DNA of 64,000 bases from JAJPKK01 sp963800215. Lineage in GTDB: Bacteria > Pseudomonadota > Alphaproteobacteria > Rhizobiales > Xanthobacteraceae. Shown here piece by piece: positions 8,473 through 18,470 of the stretch; position 1 is the stretch's first letter; the number at the start of each line of letters is the position of its first letter. Made by a program: the position numbers and the translations under genes. Where the stretch lies: NCBI GenBank assembly GCA_963800215.1, contig CAWCZY010000013.1:306006-370005 (forward strand), read 5' to 3'. The notes beneath the pieces were generated by a model. The model saw only the letters and a program-made list of their open reading frames with translations, ran no database searches and was not told the origin of the DNA.

Positions 8473-9411
8473 TCACAGGCCCGAATTTGCGCTCTCCCTC
8501 CCCCTAAAAGGGGGAGGGAGAGCGTGGGGGTCCGCTGACTCGCCGTCAGTGCCGTCCGCGACCCCCTCCCCGACCCTCCCCCTTTCAGGGGGAGGGGAAA
8601 GCGGCAACTCATTGGACGCAACGCCGCTTGACGGAATGATGGTAGCGAACAGACGGCGTAGCGCGGTCCCGGCGCGCTCGAACGAGGCATCGATCGCCTG
8701 GTCGGATGGGCGGGTGCGCCAGCGAAACAACAGCCCGTGCACGCACCAGATCACGAGGCCGGTGAAGATGGCGGCGAAGATCACGTCGGACGGGAAGTGT
8801 CCGCCCAGCAGCAGGCGCATGAAGGCAATGCCGGCCGCGTAGACGGCCACACCCGCGAACGCCACGTAGCGCCACGGCACGGGCACCAGCAGCGCCGGCG
8901 CGAAGAGCCACACCGCGGACGAGGTCTCCCCGGATACGAACGAGCAGTTCGCATCGCAGGCGCCGCGCGGGTCCCACCACGGCTTGAACGCCATGGCACC
9001 GCCGAACTCGGTCACCATCCCCGGCCGCGGCCGCGACCAGTGGTCCTTGAGGACGGTATTGACCAGCAGGCCGGGCCCGAGCACCAGCGACAGGATGAGA
9101 AACAGCGCGGCGCGCCCGGGCATCAAAGTCGGCCGCTTCGGCCAGAACATCTTGATGGCCAGGACGGCAATGGCCGGGGCGACGGCGAGCGTCGTGACCA
9201 CCGGCTCCAGTTTGCGCGCGACCTCGATGGCGCGGTAAAGACGCGGCATCGCCTCGCGGATCCCGACGTCATGGAAAAAGGACGCCACGGCCAGGTCGAT
9301 CCCGGGCGCCACGGCAAAGACGAGCCCGGTCAGCACCGCCAATCCGGCCAGGATGATGAAGATGATGCGGGCCACCGAATGTCCGCTCGCTGTGCCTGTC
9401 GCTGCATCCAT
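8473..9411 (-). CDS. PAP2-family membrane phosphatase with repeat-derived C-terminal tail
   Basis: The 312-residue inner-membrane protein has about six hydrophobic segments and the three PAP2 motifs: KDHWSRPRP (122-130), CSFVSGE (156-162) and GGHFPSD (203-209). The second motif ends in Glu where classical members have His (PSGH); the last-motif His and Asp are intact. PAP2 enzymes remove phosphate from lipids such as undecaprenyl-PP, lipid A or phosphatidate. From about residue 268 the protein reads Pro/Arg/Gly-rich sequence (PLSPPPERGR, PPPFRGRE) that is the translation of two copies of the GC-rich palindromic repeat, so the original C-terminus was probably replaced or extended by repeat insertion. 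Its start is 76 bp from the proB stop on the same strand. Confidence 0.85.
   Translation of the reverse strand: MDAATGTASGHSVARIIFIILAGLAVLTGLVFAVAPGIDLAVASFFHDVGIREAMPRLYRAIEVARKLEPVVTTLAVAPAIAVLAIKMFWPKRPTLMPGRAALFLILSLVLGPGLLVNTVLKDHWSRPRPGMVTEFGGAMAFKPWWDPRGACDANCSFVSGETSSAVWLFAPALLVPVPWRYVAFAGVAVYAAGIAFMRLLLGGHFPSDVIFAAIFTGLVIWCVHGLLFRWRTRPSDQAIDASFERAGTALRRLFATIIPSSGVASNELPLSPPPERGRVGEGVADGTDGESADPHALPPPFRGRESANSGL
8494..8595. repeat. Pair of GC-rich palindromes inside the PAP2 3' coding end
   Basis: ctccctccccct-aaaa-gggggagggag at 8494-8520 and cctccccctttcagggggagg at 8575-8595 are both perfect or near-perfect hairpins, facing each other across about 55 bp. They belong to the same family as the element at 1133 but here overlap a reading frame. 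Confidence 0.6.
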
Positions 9412-9459
9412 AGGGCTGACATTATAGCGGTACTGAGGCTACGGGAGCGCAGTTTCCTT

Positions 9460-9483
9460 TCCCTCCCCGAATTCGGGGAGGGA
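9460..9483. repeat. Short palindrome ccctccccgaattcggggaggg
   Basis: A perfect inverted repeat centred on gaattc lies between the proB stop and the PAP2 start. It is a member of the dispersed GC-rich palindrome family. It could attenuate read-through from proB into the PAP2 gene, but no T-tract follows on the minus strand. Confidence 0.5.
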
Positions 9484-9487
9484 GAAG

Positions 9488-10624
9488 CTACCCGCGCCCC
9501 AGCACCAAATCGTCCCGGTGGATCATCTCGACGCGGCCTTCGATGCCGAGGAGCAGCATGATGTCGCTCGACGGCCGGCCCTTGACCTTCTCCGCATCGC
9601 CGGCGTCGTAGGCAACGAGGCCGCGGCCGATCTCGGCGCCGTCGGGGCCGCGCACGATCACGGCATCGCCGCGGGCAAACTGGCCGTCGATGCGGACCAC
9701 GCCGACCGGCAGCAGGCTGTTGCCGCGGCGCAGCGCGGCCACCGCGCCGGCATCGATGGTCAGTATGCCCTTGGGCTCGAGCGAGCCGGCGATCCATTTC
9801 TTACGCGACGTCACCGGATTGACCGGCGTCAGGAACCAGGTCGCCCGCGCGCCCGAGGCGATCGCCCGCAGCGGATGCTCGATCCGGCCGGACGCGATCA
9901 CCATGTGGGTGCCTCCGGTGGTGGCGATCTTGCCGGCCTCGATCTTGGTCTGCATGCCGCCGCGCGAGAGCTCCGAATTGGCGGTTCCCGCCATCGCCTC
10001 GATCTCCGGCGTGATCCGCTCCACTACCGGCACCAGCTTGGCGTCCGCGCTGGTGCCCGGCGGGGCGTCGTAGAGCCCGTCGACGTCCGACAGCAGCACC
10101 AGGAGGTCGGCGCTCACCATGGTGGCGACCCGGGCGGCGAGGCGGTCGTTGTCGCCATAGCGGATTTCGTTGGTGGCGACGGTGTCGTTCTCGTTGATGA
10201 CGGGCACCGAACGCCATTCCAGGAGCTTGGCAATGGTCGAGCGCGCGTTGAGATAGCGGCGCCGCTCCTCGGTGTCGCCGAGCGTGACCAGGATCTGGCC
10301 GGCACTCAGCCCGTGCACGCCCAGCGCCGCGGACCAGGTGCGGGCGAGCTCGATCTGGCCGACCGCGGCGGCGGCCTGGCTGTCCTCGAGCTTGAGTATC
10401 CCCTTCGGCAGCTTGAGCATGGAGCGGCCCAGCGCGATCGCGCCGGAGGACACGACCAGCAGGTCGCGCCGCTCGCCGTGCAGGCGCGCGACATCGTCCG
10501 CCAGCGAGGCGAGCCATCGCTGCTTCACCCGGCCGGCCGCGGCGTCGATCAGCAGGGACGAACCGACTTTCACGACGATGCGGCGGAATTCGGCGAGTGC
10601 TGGAATCTTGGGGCTCATCGGCAT
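9488..10624 (-). CDS. proB: Glutamate 5-kinase
   Basis: Catalyses ATP-dependent phosphorylation of L-glutamate to glutamyl 5-phosphate, the first step of proline synthesis. The amino-acid kinase domain opens with RRIVVKVGSSLLID and contains SSGAIALGR and the NENDTVATNEIRYGDND segment that binds glutamate and nucleotide, then RGGMQTKIEAG. A C-terminal PUA domain (about residues 275-370, ILTIDAGA...LLPVGV) is present as in full-length enzymes. The ATG at 10624 gives 378 residues, the normal length; the frame is open further to a TTG at 10678, which I reject as the start. In many relatives proB follows obgE; here the upstream neighbour is a short unrecognised coding remnant. Confidence 0.93.
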   Translation of the reverse strand: MPMSPKIPALAEFRRIVVKVGSSLLIDAAAGRVKQRWLASLADDVARLHGERRDLLVVSSGAIALGRSMLKLPKGILKLEDSQAAAAVGQIELARTWSAALGVHGLSAGQILVTLGDTEERRRYLNARSTIAKLLEWRSVPVINENDTVATNEIRYGDNDRLAARVATMVSADLLVLLSDVDGLYDAPPGTSADAKLVPVVERITPEIEAMAGTANSELSRGGMQTKIEAGKIATTGGTHMVIASGRIEHPLRAIASGARATWFLTPVNPVTSRKKWIAGSLEPKGILTIDAGAVAALRRGNSLLPVGVVRIDGQFARGDAVIVRGPDGAEIGRGLVAYDAGDAEKVKGRPSSDIMLLLGIEGRVEMIHRDDLVLGRG

Positions 10625-11014
10625 GATCGCGAGGGGACGGGAATGCAGGGTGACCGGTAGATCAGCCGCCCGCGACAAGCAATCGAATTGCGGTCACGCT
10701 CAAATGCGAGGGCGCTACTCCGCCGCGACCTGCAGCTCGGAGAGGAACGGCGCGATCGTCACCGGCCGTCCGGCCCGTGCCGCCACCATGTGCCCGGGCG
10801 GGACCGCTTTCCAGCGATCGGGCGTGGTGGTTTTCGGGCACGAAAAACCCTTGCGAGAGTTCCACGTCACGCGCTGGGCATGGTTTGGGCGCAATGTTGG
10901 GCAAGCAGGGGCATTTCCAATTTATTGACGATCTGGTCAACTGGAGGTTCCCCATCGACTGCGGCCATCGCCAATATGGCAGCACGCGCCGCAAACGAAG
11001 CCGGGAGTTGATCC
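10625..11014. other. 390-bp spacer between divergent proB and multicopper oxidase genes, with a possible coding remnant
   Basis: On the minus strand, 10715-10822 reads DRWKAVPPGHMVAARAGRP...APFLSELQVAAE followed by a stop. This looks like the true C-terminus of a protein, because composition and codon pattern change to nonsense upstream of it, but I do not recognise the family. The rest (10830-11014) is noticeably lower in GC and holds the promoter and ribosome site of the oxidase gene. No specific operator was identified. Confidence 0.3.
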
Positions 11015-12526
11015 ATGCTCACACAGATTTCCCGCCGCCGGTTGCTGACCACCGGCATCGCAGCTGCAGCAGCCGTGACACCTCGGTTGCGCTCGGCAAG
11101 CGCCGCCACGGCCGCGCAGCACCTCACCGCTGCGACACGCAGCCTCGACGTCAACGGCAAGCCGGCGCGTGTATTCGGATTGACCGGGCCCGACGGCAAA
11201 TCCGGACTGACGCTTGCTCCCGGCGACCGCTTCCTCGTCGATCTCGCGAATACGACCGATGTTCCGACCATCATCCATTGGCATGGGCAAACGCCGCCTT
11301 GGACGGAGGACGGATTCCCCTGGCCGCAAACGCCGCCGCTTCGCGCCGGAGCCGGGCGCCGCTACGACTTCCAGCCGATCCCCGGGACATACTGGATGCA
11401 CTCGCATCATGGCCTGCAGGAGCAGAGCCTGATGACTGCGCCGCTGATCGTCCCGAGCGCTTCCGAACTCAGGGAAGACCGCCAGGACATCGTGATGATG
11501 CTCCACGATTTCAGCTTCCGCGCGCCGATCGAGCTGTTGGCGGGCCTCACCGGCACGAGCCCGGAGGCGGCGGAACGCATGGCGACCGCGACGGAAAATG
11601 TCCCGTCGCCGCAAAGCCAGACCGTTGCCGCGAATGGTGGCAGTGCGGCTCAGCCGGGCATCTCAGTGCCCGCGGAAATCGGCACATCGAAGATGAGCAT
11701 ACCGGGCGGAATGGCGGTGGATTTGAACGACATCGACTACGACGCCTTTCTCGCCAATGACCGCACCCTGGCCGATCCGGAGGTTGTCCGCGTGTCGCCC
11801 GGGGCGCGGGTCCGGCTGCGGATCATCAATGCGGCCTCGTCGAGCCAGTTCTGGATCGACCTCGGCATGCTGACGGGGCAAGTCGTCGCGGCCGACGGCC
11901 ATCCGGTGCATCCGGTGGCCGGCGGCAGGTTCCCGCTGGCAATTGCCCAGCGCCTGGATATCCTGCTCGATCTCCCGGATCGGGGCACCTTCCCGATCCT
12001 CGCCCAGGTCGAAGGAAAGCGTGCCCGCGCCGGCGTCATTCTCGCGACCGCGGATGCACCGATTGCCCGCATCGAGGATGCGGCGGCTACCGCGCCTGCG
12101 CTGGACAATTCGCTGGAAGCGCGGCTGTCGGCGGTCGATCCGCTGCCGGCGCGCCAACCGGATCTCGTGCACCGGATCGCGTTTACGGGCAACATGCGGC
12201 CCTATTCATGGGCGCTGAACGGACAATATTGGCCGCAGATCGAGCCGCTGATGCTGCGCAAGGGGCAGCGCGTCGAGATCGAACTGGTCAACCAGACGAT
12301 GATGCCCCACCCGATGCATCTGCATGGCCACGCCTTCCAGGTGATCGCGGTGGACGGCAGGCCGATCACGGGTGCGGTACGCGACACCGTCCTGGTGCCG
12401 CCGCGGGGAAACCTGCGCTTCGCCTTCGATGCGGACAACCCGGGCCGCTGGGCGTTCCACTGTCACAATCTCTATCACATGGCGACGGGAATGCTGACCG
12501 AGTTCCGGTATGACGGGATCACGTGA
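11015..12526 (+). CDS. Tat-exported multicopper oxidase
   Basis: The 503-residue protein begins with a twin-arginine signal (SRRRLLTTGIAAAAAV) and has all four copper-ligand motifs: IHWHG (about 86), MHSHHG (about 128), HPMHLHGH (about 431) and FHCHNLYHMATGM (about 481-493), the last including the type-1 Cys and axial Met. Three cupredoxin domains are implied. Such enzymes oxidise Cu(I), phenols or metals in the periplasm with reduction of O2 to water; CopA/CueO-like copper tolerance is the usual role. No long Met-rich loop typical of CueO is seen and no copper chaperone or sensor is adjacent, so laccase-like activity is equally possible. Confidence 0.88.
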   Translation: MLTQISRRRLLTTGIAAAAAVTPRLRSASAATAAQHLTAATRSLDVNGKPARVFGLTGPDGKSGLTLAPGDRFLVDLANTTDVPTIIHWHGQTPPWTEDGFPWPQTPPLRAGAGRRYDFQPIPGTYWMHSHHGLQEQSLMTAPLIVPSASELREDRQDIVMMLHDFSFRAPIELLAGLTGTSPEAAERMATATENVPSPQSQTVAANGGSAAQPGISVPAEIGTSKMSIPGGMAVDLNDIDYDAFLANDRTLADPEVVRVSPGARVRLRIINAASSSQFWIDLGMLTGQVVAADGHPVHPVAGGRFPLAIAQRLDILLDLPDRGTFPILAQVEGKRARAGVILATADAPIARIEDAAATAPALDNSLEARLSAVDPLPARQPDLVHRIAFTGNMRPYSWALNGQYWPQIEPLMLRKGQRVEIELVNQTMMPHPMHLHGHAFQVIAVDGRPITGAVRDTVLVPPRGNLRFAFDADNPGRWAFHCHNLYHMATGMLTEFRYDGIT

Positions 12527-12550
12527 AGGCCCCGGAAATACCGGGGCCTT
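12526..12550. terminator. Hairpin aaggccccgg-aaata-ccggggcctt between convergent genes
   Basis: A perfect 10-bp stem with a 5-nt loop begins on the last base of the oxidase stop codon and lies 34 bp from the end of the convergent barrel gene. No T-run follows on either strand, so termination efficiency is uncertain, but position and symmetry suit a shared bidirectional terminator. Confidence 0.5.
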
Positions 12551-12584
12551 GGTCGTTGATCCGAAACGGCTCTGGCTTCGGCGG

Positions 12585-13482
12585 TCAGTAGGAGACCGGA
12601 CCGCTGAACTTGTAATTCACGCCGAGACGGAAAACCTGTTCGGTAATGTCGTTGGTGAGCATTCTGTTGCCGGCCGTAAACCCGGTCTGGCCGAAGAGAC
12701 TGGACGTAAACACCGTGTTGTAGTTATCCGCGTTGGCGCCGAAATCCATGTAGAGATATTCGGCCTTTGCCGTCCAATTTCCAAACAGCTTCGCCTCGAT
12801 GCCGGCTCCAAAGGTCCATCCGGTCCTGACAGAGCTGTCGTTAATCGAACCGCCAAACGTGTTAACGGTTGTTCCGGTACCCGCAAAGATCGTTCTGCCG
12901 GCCACCGCCGCGCTTGTCTTGACTTCTCCGTACGCCAAGCCGCCTGTGATGTAGAACAGCGCAGGCCCACTGGTGTAGCCGAAGCGTCCGCGTACCGTTC
13001 CGAACCAATCGAGATTGAACGAAGCGGAATTGCTCGCGAACATCACGGGAAACGTGACGGCACCGGCGGAAAAGTTAATGGCGGTCGGCGTGTTGCACGC
13101 CATCAGGCAATTCGAAGTGCCGCTTATGCTGGATCCCTGAATGTCGGTCTCGAAGCCCAGCACGCCAAGACGGGACGAGCTGCCAGTTATATCCGAACTG
13201 ACCACCACCGTTCCAGCCTTTCCCGGAGAGGTCAAATGTCTGACCGCCACCGTACAGCACGGTGCCTGGCGCGACAATAATGTCGGCAACTCCAGCAGTC
13301 GTCGAACTCGTGCCGCTGTCCATACCCATGCCGTAACCGACGTTGCCACCGATATAGAAGCCGGTCCAACTGTAGACAGGCGCAGGTGGCGGCGCCTTCA
13401 ATGCCATGTGGGCCGCGTAAACTGCATTACCCCCAACATTCAAGGCAACGAAGGCTGCACTTGCCAAAAGAACTTTTCTCAT
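12585..13482 (-). CDS. Outer-membrane beta-barrel protein, frameshifted
   Basis: The start ATG at 13482 gives a signal peptide (MRKVLLASAAFVALNVGGNAVYA) and the barrel opening YSWTGFYIGGNVGYGMG. After GGQFGYNWQL (about 13165-13178) the family pattern continues in another frame as RLGVLGFETDIQGS, later TVRGRFGYTSGPALFYITGGLAYG, KAEYLYMDFG and FRLGVNYKF. One base change would restore about 298 residues. The family is the same as the genes at 5043 and 37780. The protein continues past the usual terminal Phe as SGPVSY, so its barrel end is slightly extended. Whether the break is real or a sequence error cannot be told here; all conserved barrel residues survive. Confidence 0.75.
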
Positions 13483-13631
13483 TTCATCCCCCTGAGTGAC
13501 CCGCTTAATCTAGGACAAGCTGAGCATCTTGTCTGTGGATATTCCGCTGAATGTTGAAATAGGAGAAGAGACGTTGCTCGCCTTGAGCCGGTAGGCTCGG
13601 GGTGCTGATTCCACGAAAGGAAAGCAACGCC

Positions 13632-14587
13632 ATGAAGAGAATTAGCACAACACCGACCGTATTGCCTTCGACGAAGGTGGGGGCTGTGGGCAAAGCCTGG
13701 GACGAGGTGTCCGCAAGCTTTGAACGATTTTGTTTAGCCGCCGGCGTCGAAGTGCTTGGGGCGATGATGGAAAAGGACGCCGAGGAGGTTTGTGGGGCTC
13801 GCCAGGCCCGCAGCGATGGACGGCGCGCACACCGCTGGGGGCGTACCCAGGGCAAGCTTGGGTTTCATGCCGGCAAGGTGGCAATTGAACGGCCGCGTGT
13901 GCGTGACCTCGCTGGCCAGGAACTGGCGCTGCCGAGCTGGGATCGTGCGGTCGCGGAGGACTGGCTCGGCAAGTGGGCGATGAACCTGATGCTGATCAAC
14001 GTCTCGACGCGCAAATTCCGCCGCGCGGTGCGGCTTCCCGAGGGCGATGTTCCGGCGCAGGCAGGGGCCGGAGTGTCGGAGTAGGCGGCTTCGCGCCACT
14101 TCGTGGCATTGTCGGCGGCCCGCATGAAGGAATGGATGGGCGCCGATCTGTCCGGGCTCGACATCATGGTGGTGCAGATCGACGGCATCCACATCAGCGA
14201 GCATCTCGTGCTGGTGGCGGCACTCGGGATGGATAGTCAGGGCTTCAAACACCCGCTCGGACTGATGGAAGGGGCAACCGAGCACAGCGCTGTGGTGCAG
14301 GCGCTGATCGACGACCTGATCGAGCGCGGCCTCGATCCAGCGGTGCCACGTCTGTTCATCATCGACGGCTCGAAGGCGCTCGCCAAGGCGATCCGGCGCA
14401 GCTTCGGGCGCCATACACCGATCCAGCGCTGCCAAATCGACAAGGCGCGGAATATCGTGGAGCGTCTATCGCCAGCTCTTCATGCCTCGGTCCGGCGTGC
14501 GTTGCGCCAGGCCTGGGAAATTGACGACGCCGAGAAGGCGGAGAAGCTGATCCGCAATCTCGCCCTCTGCCACTTAGACCGGAAATG
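13632..14587 (+). pseudogene. IS256-family transposase remnant (in-frame amber stop, 3' truncated)
   Basis: The frame begins MKRISTTPTVLPSTKVGAVG at ATG 13632 (aagga upstream). IS256/mutator-type features follow: RPRVRDLAGQELALPSWD, then QIDGIHISEHLV with the first catalytic Asp and FIIDGSKALAKAI with the second. A TAG at 14082-14084 interrupts one continuous frame (VSE-stop-AASRHFVALS, where relatives have SKSAASRHF). The reading ends at LALCHLD about 14575, before the final catalytic Glu region, so roughly the last 100 residues are missing. No clear terminal inverted repeats were found. It separates two damaged regions and marks past IS activity. Confidence 0.8.
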
Positions 14588-14588
14588 A

Positions 14589-14906
14589 AGCCACCCAGCC
14601 GAACGGCCCGTCCATTAGGCCGCCATCTGCCGGCTGTCGCGTATCAAGCGAATTCCCCGACCCTGAAGACCGGGGAGGTCACGAGCCGGGCCAACGCCCA
14701 GGCCAGTACGGAAGGTTCACCGACCGGTTATCCCAACCCGGCTATCGGCCTTCGGAACTGGGATAAACTACCAACGGCGCTTTTTGCCATCGATGTATCA
14801 TCCTGGTTCCGTTGCCGCCCGCGACGCCTGCCACGACCTGTCTGCAGCTGGCGAAAGCGGACGCAGCATCCGCCGCCCATCCATTGGTCAATCCGCCGAA
14901 ACTCGC
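14589..14906. other. Gene-free stretch downstream of the IS remnant
   Basis: No supported coding frame. An inverted repeat ttatccca (14728-14735) / tgggataa (14759-14766) lies in it. Probably debris of the IS3'-end deletion plus the terminator region of the minus-strand glycosyltransferase gene, which ends at 14907. Confidence 0.4.
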
Positions 14907-16044
14907 TCAGCGCGCCCGCCAGACGAACGCGGCGCTGACGACGTAGTTCCACACCGCGCTCATCAGCGCGCCGCCGAGGCCGGCCAGCCACCAGTTCTCG
15001 TCGTAATCGTAGATCCAGGCGGCGGCGCCCACATTGGAGATCGCGCCGACCGCGCAGATGAGCTGGAACCGCAGCAAGCCGGTCAGGAACCGCCAGCCGG
15101 ACAGCCGCTGATCGCGGTAGGTCAGCATGTTGTTGAGGGCGAAGTTCCAGCATACCGCGAGCACGGTCGCCGCCACCTGGGCGATGCCGAAGCGCAGCGC
15201 CAGCGATTGTATCGCCACCTGCAGGGCGGCCATGTGGATCACGACGCCGGTCAATCCGACGAAGCAGAACATCAGGAAGCGGAACGACACCGCGTCGTTG
15301 GTGAGCTTGGCGACCAGCAGCGCCGCGAAATCGAGAATGATGTGGGCGTCGAGCTTGCTCTCGCCGTGCTGGCGCTCGCGGAACGTATAGGGCAGCTCGG
15401 CCGGCCGCAGCGTCCCGCGCGCCGTCGTCATGATGTCGAGCAGCAGCTTGAAGCCCTGGGACGAAAGCCGCGGCGCGATCTCCTCCACCGCGGCGCGGCG
15501 GATCATGAAGAAGCCGCTGCCGGAATCGTTGAGGTCCACCTTGGTGATCATCTGGGCCGCGACGTGCGACAGCCGGCTCATGAAGCGGCGCTTGCTGGTG
15601 AAGCTGTCCGCCGAGCCGCCGGGGATGTAGCGGCTTCCCACCACGACATCGACGTCGCCTTTGCGAATGCGTTCGAGCATCGGCGGCGAGCAGCGTCTCG
15701 TCGTGCTGGAGGTCGGCATCGAGCACGGCGACGTAGCGGGCCTGGCTCGACATCATGCCCTCGATGCAGGCGCCGGCGAGGCCGCGCCGGCCGATGCGGC
15801 GGATGCAGCGGACGCGGTGGTCGGCGGCGCCGAGCGCGCGCACCGCCGCGGCGGTTCCGTCCGGGCGAGTTGTCGTCGACGAAGATGACCTCCCACGACA
15901 CATCCTCGAGGGTGCGCTTGAGCAGGTCGACCATGAGCGGCGACGTTGTCGCGCTCGTTATAGGTCGGCACGATGACGCTGAGCTCCGGCGCCGGGGTGA
16001 TGCCGGAATCGATCGAGGTCGGCGCCTTTGGTCAATTGGTCCAT
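14907..16044 (-). pseudogene. DPM1-like glycosyltransferase (GT2) fused to a GtrA membrane domain; four apparent single-base indels
   Basis: Reading across frames from ATG 16044 gives MDQLTKAPTS, ELSVIVPTYNERDNV, LEDVSWEVIFVDDNSP, YVAVLDADLQHDETLL, then an unbroken 250-residue part from PPMLERIRKGDVDVVVGSR to the stop. These are the nucleotide-sugar and metal motifs of polyprenyl-phosphate mannosyl/glucosyltransferases (DDNSPD, DADLQHDE). A C-terminal GtrA domain of four membrane spans follows (FLMFCFVGLTG, NFALNNMLTYRD, WNYVVSAAFVW). The reaction would transfer sugar from NDP-sugar to undecaprenyl or dolichyl phosphate at the inner membrane. Breaks fall near 16025 (AAA), 15940, 15865 and 15690; each is repaired by one base. 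It is either a decaying gene beside an IS or erroneous sequence; perfect motif retention favours the latter. Confidence 0.7.
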
Positions 16045-16075
16045 GATCGTCCCGCTCACGAAATGCCGCACGGCT

Positions 16076-18242
16076 TCACGCGCCGCCGGCGCCTTCCCAG
16101 GCCCGCCGGGGTCCTGGATGACCCAATATACCTGCCAGATCGTCTATGCCACCGGCCAGTCTCCTGACCAGGGCATTGCGCCGCCAGGCGTCTTCGAGGC
16201 GCGGCATGGTATGTCCCAGCACGGCGAGCCCTTCTCCCTGCAGCCAGGCTGCGGCGACCAGCAGGGTCAGCAGCCAAGTGCCGAGATTATAGCGCACAAA
16301 ATTGATGTAGGAGATGCCGATCCCGTGCTGCAGCAGGGTCGCGAGCGCGATCAGGCGCAGCCAGGGATCGAAGCGCGATCCGAACAGGCCGACCCGCACC
16401 AGGGTCGCGACCCCGAGCGCATGCAGCGGCACCGTGAACAGCCATTCCTGCGGACCCGAGAGCCAGCGGCCGAGCTGGGCCACCGCGCGCTTGACGTGGT
16501 CGCCGGCGAAATCGAGGGTCACGAGTTCGAGCGCCGCCCGCGCATAGTCGAGCGGCGGCATCAGCAGGGTCTGCGGCAGGCTCACGCTGCTCGTGAACAG
16601 GACCAAGGAATGGCCGAACACGTAATTGTGCAGCGGCGACACCGCGAGCGCCGCAAATCCCGCCGCCAGCGCGGCGGCGCGCCCGAATTGCCGCTGCCAT
16701 AGCCACATCAGCCCGGCGCCGACGACCATCACGCCCGATGCCAGCAGCAGGTTGGGCCGGCAGAAGGTGGCGGCGGCGAACAGCAGGCCGGATGCGAACA
16801 CGCGCGCCGCGGCTCCGGCACGGCCCCGGTCCGCGGCGGCACGATCAGGACCAGGGCGGCGAACAGCAGGATGAAGGCGAACGGATCGGCAAAGCCGCGC
16901 GCCGCCCACACCACGTAATAGAACAGGCTCGATCCGAACAGCGCGCCGGCCGGCGTGGCGACGAAGGCAAGGACGATCACGAGGGCCCATCGCGGCGTCA
17001 GGAAACGCCGGAACAGCGCGAACACCAGCAGCGGGAACGCGAGGATCATCGAGAGATAGCCGAGGAACGTGTCGCCGAACAGGAACCGTTCCAGGGCACG
17101 GAAATAGCGCAGGCCCGGCGCGAAGAAATAGACGTTTTCCTCGCCCCGCCAGGCGGCGGCGAAATCGCCCGACAACAGATGGCGCACGATGCGGCGGGCA
17201 TAGCCTTCATAGGTCAGGCCGTCGTCGCCGGAATCGAGCGGCCGGAAACCGCCGATGAATTGCGCATCGATGAAGACGATGACCAGCAAAGTCAGCGCGA
17301 TCAGCGTCACCGGCAGCGACGAGCCGGCGCGGCTCGATGCGCACCAGCAGGATGACGATCCCGATCACGCCGCCGAGGGTGAGGCCCCGCTCCAGGGCGC
17401 GGCGCAACAGGATCGTCCGGGCGGCGTCGAGCATCATGGCGAGGCGGACGTCCGGCTCTGATCGAGATGCCGAAGATGCGCCGGCCGATATCGTCCGCGG
17501 TGATCTCCCGGCATTGCGTGTCGGCGCCGGTCAGCTCGTCGAACCGCTCGCCGCCGGTTTCCCACAGCACGGTGCCGCGCCAGCACAGCCGGCTGCCGGC
17601 AAACGGCGCCGGGAAGCGGTAGACGACGAACAGCGGCAAGCGTGATGCGATAGCGGTCGAACAGATTGAGCGAACGCCGGTCGCGCTGCGAAGCGCGTGA
17701 TGTCGCTCGAATCGTCCGGCCACGCATAGGTCAGCTCGTTGATGACGCCGAGCCGCAGGTAGGCGGGGTCGGAGAAATTTATGCCGGTCACGCGGCGCGA
17801 ATAGGCGCCGCGGTCGAAAATGCCGTCGGCGGAAAACGCGTAGCCGTCGGCCTCCGCCGTACGGTCGGGCCGCCAGCAGCCCTTGGCGGGATCGCCGCAT
17901 CGTTTTTCCGGCGGGTAGCGCTGCGTCGAACTGCCGCGCCAGGACGCGCAGCACGTCGGCCGGCAGGCCCGAGGTCTGCGCCGCCGCCGGCCCCGGCAGG
18001 AACACGTTGTGGCCCTCCTCGATGCGCGGCGCCGGCCACAGCACGTGACCGGCGACGACCGCACCCGCCAGCGCGACCGCGGCGATCCAGCGGCGCCGGT
18101 CGGTGGAGAGCGTCCCGGTCAGAACCAGGAGAACGGCGGCGAGCAGCAGGGCGTAGGCGACGAGGTCGTCGATGGGAAGTCCGAGAATTGCGACGACGAG
18201 AAGCAAGGCCGCCAGACGCCCCACAACGACCCCCGATCCCAT
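16076..18242 (-). pseudogene. Large polytopic membrane protein(s), glycosyltransferase-associated, several apparent frameshifts
   Basis: The coding signal moves between frames from MGSGVVVGRLAALLLVVAIL (ATG 18242) through TSGLPADVLRVLARQFDA, GYAFSADGIFDRGAYSRRV, SLNLFDRYRI, LWETGGERFDELTGADTQ and DIGRRIFGISI, then MMLDAARTILLRRALERG (possible separate start at 17437), SGDDGLTYEGYARRIVRHLL, YVVWAARGFADPFAFILLF and a last open stretch to the stop at 16076 (SYINFVRYNLGTWLLTLL). At least a dozen membrane segments and an extracytoplasmic part are implied. It may be one protein of about 720 residues or two neighbours meeting near 17437. I do not recognise the family; position 31 bp upstream of the GT2-GtrA gene suggests a role in lipid-linked sugar transfer. 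Confidence 0.5.
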
Positions 18243-18470
18243 TACGATACGATCCCCGGCAAATTTACGGATGCGACACCGGGGCGGGCCCGGTCGACGA
18301 GAGATATGGCGCCCAGCCAATGGCCCCTGGTATCAATGGCGTCAAGACCGGCAAATTGCGAGATGGATGACACGGTCGACGGAGGCCGGTTCGTGGAGGG
18401 TAGCGCGCGGCGCCTGATCGGAAACAGCCGGACCGGCGTCCGGGTCCGTGCGTTCGATGTGCCGCCTGCG

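Noticed and set aside
5873..8476. 867-residue minus-strand open frame opposite the molybdopterin subunit
   Set aside because: High-GC antisense shadow, His/Arg/Asp-rich, with no motif; the plus strand has an intact family protein.
10625..10678. Upstream TTG start for proB giving 396 residues
   Set aside because: The extra 18 residues are not part of the kinase fold and ATG 10624 gives the normal length.
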